From Siphonodentalium dalli (taxonomy: Eukaryota > Mollusca > Scaphopoda > Gadilida > Siphonodentaliidae), in NCBI GenBank assembly GCA_032622095.1, contig CP136064.1, positions 177,212,247-177,276,246 of the forward strand: a DNA stretch of 64,000 nucleotides. The letters are read 5' to 3'. Every line of letters begins with the position of its first letter. Position 1 is the stretch's first letter. The notes under the pieces are model-generated. The model was not told the origin of the DNA and did not search any database. It was given only the letters and a program-made list of their open reading frames with translations. Both the position numbers and the translations under genes were made by a program. Shown here piece after piece: positions 57,587 to 64,000 of the stretch.

Positions 57587-58030
57587 ACCTTACTCAATCG
57601 TACCGATAGAATCACGTAGATGCCGAAATTGTAACGTTAACGCCACCGGTGTGTAATATGTTTATGAAAATATGATAAATCGTATCGATAGTGTCAGGAC
57701 AGGCTGAAATTGTAAGCTTAAAGTCACCGGTGTAATAATATGTTGTTGAAAATATAAATAATTTGATAGACTGAAAATAATATATAACCCATTGGGAGCC
57801 CCTGATGTATTCTTGTTTGTACCTTACTCAATCGTACCGATATAATCACGTAGATGCTTAAATTGTAAAGTTAACGCCACCGGTGTATAATACGTTTTTG
57901 AAAATGTGTTAAATCGTATCGATAGAGTCAGGACAGGCTGAAATTGTAAACTTAAAGTCACTTGTTGTTGAAAATATAAATAATCTGATAGACTGAAAAT
58001 AATGTGTAACCCATTGCGAACCCCTGGTTT
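57587..58030 (+). repeat. ~233 bp tandem repeat, two units
   Basis: CTTACTCAATCGTACCGATA begins at about 57589 and again at about 57822. Each unit has two sub-copies of a GTTAACGCCACCGGTGT / CTTAAAGTCACCGGTGT phrase and ends in AACCCATTG-GA-CCCCTG. In unit 2 the second sub-copy is partly deleted. Confidence 0.8.
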
Positions 58031-59560
58031 AGTGAAGTGCATTGTGGGAAGTTTAATTGTGATTCTCCTACATCTTTATTTTCTGGAATTATCACCAAGA
58101 TTTCTCCACTCTATTCTGTTAAAATGTACCCTGATCGGTCATATTCTTTTGATAATTCTATCTAAATACATCTTAGCTACTATTCGGATCTGCTGTCCCG
58201 GTCGAAGAAGGTTTAGTTTGACCAAAACGGCTATTGACAAAAGTTTGTTTACAAAAATTGAGCATACTCAATGACCCGTAGGCCGTACACGCTGTAAATT
58301 TGTTATCGAAAACAAATTCAATTTCTTCCATCTAAAACATAATTACGCGCTGAACTCTGTCATTTTAAGAATATAGTAGTATTATACACATACACACCAA
58401 GTTTCAGCTCAAAATTTTGAAAAATGACAGTTTTATAGACATAAATCGATTTTAATGGCAAATCCGATGTTAAATTTTATCATCGAAAAAAATAAATCAT
58501 TTCTTCGATCTAGGAAATAATTACGTGCTGTACCCATGTCATATTTGACCGGTTCTACCTGATAATTGTGTGACAGTACAGTCGCGTTACTTTATACGTC
58601 AACATTGGTCATTATCACTCAACAAATTTATTTTGGTCTATCATATCAACCCCTATTTCCCCCGCGTAGCCTGACTAAGTGTCTTTATCGCTCCACTAAT
58701 TTGTATCGTTTCATCGGTATGAATTCCATATCCAATTATCCACATATAACCAACCCAACCTCTAATCCCGGTCCAATTTATTTATTTCTTTCATCGGTAT
58801 ATACCGGTAGTCATGTTACGTAATATTTTATCTCGTGATACTTGTACTTATATGTCTATGGTATTACTATAGTATGCCGTATATGTATATCAATTGCTAT
58901 TCCTTTCTATATACTCCTGGTGCCAACTATAGAGATAATTTCAGACCCCCCCCCCAATTTTATATAATTGCTGCTTTAGTACAGTCGATCACGATGCATT
59001 ACATGGCAACATCGATCCACTAATTTATGTCACTTCATCAACTTCATCGGTACAAACCCCTTTTTTCTCCGAGTCCATATAACCAACCCAACATCTTATA
59101 GAACTCCATAAATTACTATTCTGGCACTATATAGAGATGACTAAGATTCTGACACCCCCCTATTTTATAGCCTTGTTGCAACAGTAGAGTTGATATGCAT
59201 AATATGTCAACATTGGTCGTTATTGCTCTACAAATTTATATCGGTTCAACCCTTAGTTCCCTGTATCGCCCACCCCTCCCTCAATTTATTTTTTTCATTT
59301 GTATTATAGTCTCGTCACATACACATTTTATCTTTTGTAACTTTTGCTTCAACGCGTCGAGATCCGCTGCAGACAATACAAAACTGACAACATTTTGAAA
59401 TGTAAGCAGGCTTCAAACTCATCTTATCCAAGAAAAACTCTGGTTACATAAAAAATTTGTGTATAAGGTGTACGCGCATTTGTTGCGTTAAAAACCAAAG
59501 GTCCCAAGTCAAGGTCCAAATCCCCAACACACTGATGTGAGGTTTAACTCCATCTACATA
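58031..59560. repeat. Diverged repeats with TACAGT..CAACATTGGTC phrases
   Basis: Similar phrases occur near 58578, 58977 and 59186 (ACAGT.GAG/CGAT..GCATAA..GTCAACATTGGTCGTTATTGCTC followed by CAAATTTAT and CCCCC-rich DNA), spaced 200-400 bases apart. They are old tandem copies of one unit. A frame at 58002-58274 begins inside the preceding tandem repeat and has no recognised domain. Confidence 0.45.
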
Positions 59561-60000
59561 CAGTAATGTCCAAAGTAATTCATCACTTAACCACAGCAAA
59601 ATTGTGTGTATTTTTTCATGATTCTAAATCCTGAAAAATTACCCATAATTATGCTGTGGTTAAAGGGTCAATTACTTTGGGCATTACTGTAACCAATATA
59701 AGAATTTGAGGTTTAATGATAACTCAATCATCATACAGTAATGTTCAAAGCAATTGACCACTTAACCACAGCAGAATAATGGGTAATTTGAGGATTGTAA
59801 ATGCTGAAAAAATACATAATTCTGCTGTGGTTAAGTGGTCAATTACTTTGGGCATTAATGTAACCAATATAAGGATTTGAGGTTTAATGATAACTCAATC
59901 CTCATACAGTAATGTCCAAAGTAATTGACCACTTGACCACAGCAAAATTACCAATAATTCTGATGTGGTTAAGTGGTCAATTACTTTGGGTATTACTGTA
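59561..60000 (+). repeat. Tandem array of three mariner-like hairpins
   Basis: Three hairpins (59561-59689, 59736-59860, 59907-59998) each start CAGTAATGTCCAAAGTAATT and end with the complement (TTACTTTGGGCATTACTG), with TA at each edge as in Tc1/mariner-type MITEs. The 44-base spacers (ACCAATATAAGGATTTGAGG onward) are also repeated, so the array arose by tandem duplication of hairpin plus flank (period 171-175), not by three insertions. Confidence 0.85.
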
Positions 60001-60058
60001 ACCAATACAAGGATGTGAGGTTTAATGAGAACTCCATCCATATAACTAATAATTATGT

Positions 60059-60397
60059 GTGAAAATTAAAACAAAACAAAATAAATTCCATGATGGCGTC
60101 CAATATGGACTGCCTAATTCTGCTCCAAAACATGTATATTCAATATATGGATGTTTATTGGGGGCAACCGATTATTTCAATGATATTTTCATTAACTGGA
60201 ATCAAACCCCGACTTACGGGAGCGTGCGACTGTATCTTAAGCATATGTGCCTATTTAATGAGCCAACAATTGGAATCCCAACACAGAAGATTGGCGTGGG
60301 TCCCTTGCGCGATCTGTCCATCGAAAACTATTTAGACATCTCAAGACACGTAAGACCCAATAAGTTAATATACAGAATAGATACATCTATTGCCTGA
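60059..60397 (+). other. 112-codon open frame, unrecognised
   Basis: The frame has varied composition (for example PTQKIGVGPLRDLSIENYLD) and ends in TGA at 60395-60397. A CATGATGGCGTCCAATATGG phrase at 60088 is like the array cores. No splice or domain support, so I leave it as a possible coding remnant. Confidence 0.25.
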
Positions 60398-60429
60398 GTG
60401 ACTAATATTTATATTTGTTACAATGAGGT

Positions 60430-60640
60430 CAAATAGTTGCGAAGCCAGCACCACAATTCTTTCCCTCCATAGTAAATCTTAAAACAACTTCTAAAGAATT
60501 AATAATTCACCTTATATTTGGTATGAAGCGTCCTTGGTTAACTGGAGTTCAGATTTGTTAACATCACGTCACCAAGGTAATTACTTGCGAAGCCACAGCC
60601 ACAACTATTTCCCTCCATAGTAATTCTCAAAACAACTTCA
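60430..60640 (+). repeat. Two-unit diverged tandem repeat (~149 bp)
   Basis: TGCGAAGCCA.C.CCACAA.T.TTTCCCTCCATAGTAA occurs at about 60437 and 60586, each followed by a CAAAACAACTTC phrase. Confidence 0.7.
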
Positions 60641-61736
60641 TAAGAACAATTGACCAGGTCAGTCGAGCAATTATTGGAAGAGCCACGGTCAATAATTTTT
60701 TTTTTAAACCAAATGTTACATTTAAATTATTGCTTTATTTAACCAAAACAAAAATGAGAAAATTAACTTTTACTACTTGCTAAATTTTATCTTTTAATTA
60801 TTTCATTTAAATTTTAGTATTTACAGTATATTATGTCCAAGTCTTTATAATCTGTTGAGTGACCCCACAGTCGTTTACTTTGTTAGTAATAATTTGAAGG
60901 ATTACTTGTTTAAACGCAATTGTTATCAAAATATTTTATGTATTTTTTATAATTTCTATTTATATGTAATACCATAATCTTGGTGGCGTTACCATTTCTG
61001 ACTATGGTTTTCTTGTCGTTATCTGCGTCCCAGTAGTAACCCTTGATACAGATATCTTTAAGTCTGTAAAACGGTTCGTCGTGGTTACAATAGGTCCATG
61101 CATTGTATTCGCCCCACGCACCTTCATTGTATTCGCCCCACCCACCATTATTGATCAATTATAGTATGCACTCACGATTATTCAATCAAAATATTCGTCC
61201 ACCTTTGAGCGTTACTAATATGATTTAATATGGGCTGTGATTTCAAGTGACCGTATTCAAAAAGCAAATGCACGGACGGACGTACTGTATCGACATGGAA
61301 TGCAGGGAGGCGACACGTGCCAAATATTTAAACGTTGAATGGTATGAAATAATATGCTATGCAGAGAATATAATTGGGCGGGAACATAAGTGCCCGTGCC
61401 TCACTATGTGATCAATCAATCAAATGCTTTAATAATTAATCATTGATCAAATTTCATGATATTGTGAGTGTGACATGATGGTCATGAAGTGTTTGAAACA
61501 GGAGTTATTCTATCTTAACACCTAGAGTAATGTGAAATCAAAACATTGTATACACATAATTTCTAATGTTATGTTTGTTAATTTGAATAAATATAAACTA
61601 GATGTTAGTTTTCTATTTGCGTGGCCCTGTTATTCCACGCATGCAACTTCAACTTATCCTCAGTAAATTTACCACTCCTGTCATTTGGAGCATGGTATAT
61701 GCCTTTCACCCCACCCAACACAATCCTATCCCAATA
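60641..61736. other. No recognised feature
   Basis: Unassigned AT-rich DNA. A minus-strand frame at 60910-61158 contains two near-identical GGWGEYN-type phrases coming from a short tandem TGTATTCGCCCCAC.CACC repeat at 61104-61145. Confidence 0.3.
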
Positions 61737-61986
61737 TACGCCCTGTCACTAATTCGCTGCCATATTGGATCCACCAGGTCCGGTTCCGTGGTTTCAGAGA
61801 TTCGTCCAGTCCAGGTTCCGTGGTTTTAGTACTACATGTCAAATAGCATTTCCATATATGGACATTTGTATATACATGACATCCATATATGGAAATGCTA
61901 CTCCAGAACTTTGACCTGTAGCAATAAAAACCACGGAACCGGACCTGGTGGAACAATTTGTCCGCGAGTTAGTTAGACAGGGCGTA
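61737..61986. mobile_element. 250 bp MITE with TA target duplication
   Basis: Ends TACGCCCTGTC (61737) and GACAGGGCGTA (ending 61986) are flanked by TA. Arms continue with CACCAGGTCCGGTTCCGTGG on the left and its complement on the right. The centre is a nested hairpin of AGCATTTCCATATATGGA and its complement. Confidence 0.85.
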
Positions 61987-63159
61987 TATATGTGTGTTAT
62001 TAGATTATACCTTTAGTAAGAAGTTAAATTTGTCCGTCAAGATGCTAAATCAAATCATTATTAGCCAACGTGGAGACTAATTCCAATACCTGTCTTCCTG
62101 CTATTAATATCCGAAATCTGGAATAATTTGGAAATTAGAATGGAGTGTAATAATGTATTATGGGAAATACTATAGTGTAATAAATATTTAATTCCAAGTG
62201 TGTTTGGCGGAGTTACTCTTCCACATGCTTTATAGATAGCACCGAGACACCACGTGTGACATCCAAATGGTCATTTGTCTCTTTTGGTACTATCATGATT
62301 TAGTCGAGAAGAGTCAAGCAGTCGGCACACATGACAAAGCATTTCATTGCCAAATTTTACTTGTTCACCATGTTGCTAATTAGCTTGAAAAGAAAATCAT
62401 ATATACGGTACCATTTGTTCTTCAGCATCAGGTATACGCACGTTAACTAAGTGTTTTATTGACTGGATACGCGTAGTCATGACATTCGGCGGTTTCTATT
62501 TCACGAATATCAACTTTCAGAGTATATAGCTGTTTCCAGTCTGAATTTTTTGTGGACAATTGTATTTGCCTATGAAAATCAGTCATTGTCTTTTAACTTT
62601 CTGAGTTTTATAGATTTTTTGTTAAATTATCATGCCAGGCTAATTAAGTTTCCTGTGGACCATTCTGTTTTGGTATTTGAAACAATGCCATCACATCTAT
62701 GACATCTATACATGCGTTGCAAACGGGTTTATTTCAAAATCAGATATGAACTTATGTGAATATTATAGGTCGATTATGAACCTATTTTTGCGACGATATA
62801 TGTTGTACCACAAGTTGTACGTAGTGTTTTCTACTTAAATGCACGTACGTGTTGATCATTTGTGTAAGGTCATCTTCTTCCGCTCATCGATCAAACAACC
62901 ATGCAGTTTCTTTCGGTCCCTGCTTAATACTAAGACCATGCACATTGTGAAAATGATCAATTTTATCGCAGTTTCGTCCTTGTGCTAAACGAAATTTATG
63001 CATAGTTTCGAATTGAAGCGGACAGCAACTATTTACGCCAACATTTTAATCTCGTGCTTACTGAGACTCGTGGGCATCTATATATACCTAATATAAATTC
63101 ACACTGTGTGCATGGTATAGAACGTTATGTACAACGACCCCATCAGCGCCACTTTGTGG
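61987..63159. other. No recognised feature
   Basis: Unassigned AT-rich DNA without repeat partner or coding signal. Confidence 0.3.
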
Positions 63160-63340
63160 TTAAATTTGCGCTCCACAAAATACACCTAATAATATCCGCT
63201 TCCGAAACAAAAAATACAGCCATTTGCACAGTATGGAACAGAAAAGAGCGTTCCGTGTTGATCTATTCCCAATATGGCAACAATAAAGAGCGTTTATTCC
63301 ACTTATGTGCGAAAGATTGTAAACGGTACGAAAATGGCTA
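63160..63340 (-). repeat. Diverged inverted partner of the adjacent MITE
   Basis: CAATATGGCAACAATAAAGAGCGTTTAT at about 63270 corresponds, in reverse complement, to the interior of the MITE copy at 63460-63884 (ATAAACGCTCTTTATTATTTCCATA). It looks like an older, ruined copy of the same family. The 106-codon frame across it is probably incidental. Confidence 0.5.
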
Positions 63341-63459
63341 TAACCATATCGAAAGTATTTTTCAGAGCATATGATGCCGGTATATCAATAGTTCTTGTAT
63401 TTGTAGCGTACACCATTATCAAATACTAAAACATAAACACTCTGTGAATGTCCTATTAA

Positions 63460-63884
63460 AGGCACGGGCGGTGTTCGTTGCAGAAATATTCATATTTGTT
63501 CAAATCACCATCAACAGAAGGAATATTAAAAAATATATAGTTTTGTTCATATGCCAAACATAATCAGCGCGTAAATATTATATTGTCGTCAAGGCGTACG
63601 ATGGTGTACGTAAAGAAGAGATAGCCTGCTCGTGTTATCTACAGAAGTTGTGCTTCTGGTTACATAACTCAGCGCAATTATATTGGTTAATCACACAAAA
63701 ATGATATAAACGCTCTTTATTATTTCCATATAAGGAAAACAGTAACAAATAATACTCTTTATGTTTACCATATCCGGATCTAAACAAAAGCCAGGAAACA
63801 ACGTTTTTTTTGCTTTTGTTTACATAACAAAGGGAAAATACTGACAATAACATACTGTTTATGCCATATATTTCTGATTGGTAC
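63460..63884 (+). mobile_element. TTAA MITE, 3'-truncated copy
   Basis: Preceded by TTAA (63456-63459) and starting AGGCACGGGCGGTGTTCGTT, it is very close to 29875-30395 along its length, including GTCGTCAAG.CGTACGATGGTGTACGTAAA. It breaks off at TTCTGATTGGTACAG, replaced by the G-rich sequence at 63885. Confidence 0.85.
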
Positions 63885-64000
63885 AGGGGGGGGTCGCACA
63901 CAAAAATTCCATATATGAGGCGGGGGTGGGTGGGTCATTTCACCCGGAAAAAATGCGTAAATGACCAAAAATGCAAATTTTTTCCTCCACTTAAAATCAC
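63885..64000. repeat. G-rich repeat start, cut by the window end
   Basis: A G-run followed by GGCGGGGGTGGGTGGGTC resembles the G-rich phrases of the insertion at 5197-5736 (GGGGTGGGTGGGTGG). It replaces the 3' end of the MITE, so it probably inserted into it. Confidence 0.5.

Overview
The window reads as non-coding, transposon-rich nuclear DNA of a marine invertebrate. It is AT-rich, has no dense open reading frames and no operons, and has intron-style splice signals in front of short exons. The repeat structure and the remnants of the 51.8-55.2 kb gene family suggest a mollusc or another lophotrochozoan. That is an inference from style and remembered families; no search was possible. I found no rRNA, tRNA or CRISPR array, and no long intact gene. 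The best protein signals are a broken C2H2 zinc-finger exon (about 1.0 kb), a short acidic terminal exon with a poly(A) signal (51.14-51.39 kb), a Crypton/ZMYM2-like recombinase remnant (41.5-42.2 kb, minus strand), and a long frameshifted multidomain gene (51.8-55.2 kb).

Layout: 0-4 kb holds a fragment of a large repeat, the zinc-finger remnant and old diverged duplications. 4.8-6.9 kb and 9.4-10.9 kb are a diverged segmental duplication in which copy 1 carries two extra insertions, so copy 2 serves as an approximate empty site. 13.79-16.34 kb is a near-perfect 2.55 kb palindrome. It carries two head-to-head copies of a compact set of three small overlapping ORFs, and it sits inside a decayed minus-strand coding segment, flanked by an 11 bp direct repeat. 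20.1-21.2 kb is a GC-ended inverted-repeat element. 22.16-27.48 kb is a very recent tandem duplication (2,661 bp x 2). 29.87-30.40 kb is a TTAA-flanked MITE with partial copies at 42.9, 49.0 and 63.5 kb.

31.67-36.73 kb is a 5.06 kb element that is palindromic from end to end: its outer arms are nearly identical, while its inner arms carry two clearly diverged inverted coding-like copies. 37.73-48.34 kb is a still larger (10.6 kb) inverted-repeat composite with long subterminal tandem arrays and a nested inverted-repeat unit holding the recombinase remnant. 49.8-62 kb is a field of hairpin MITEs, tandem hairpins and one MITE nested in the multidomain pseudogene.

The dominant theme is inverted symmetry at every scale (130 bp to 10.6 kb). 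A second theme is a recurring core, CCAAGATGGCNGCC (YY1-like), in tandem subterminal arrays of otherwise different elements. Nothing here forms a working pathway; the interest lies in the mobile elements and how they form palindromes.
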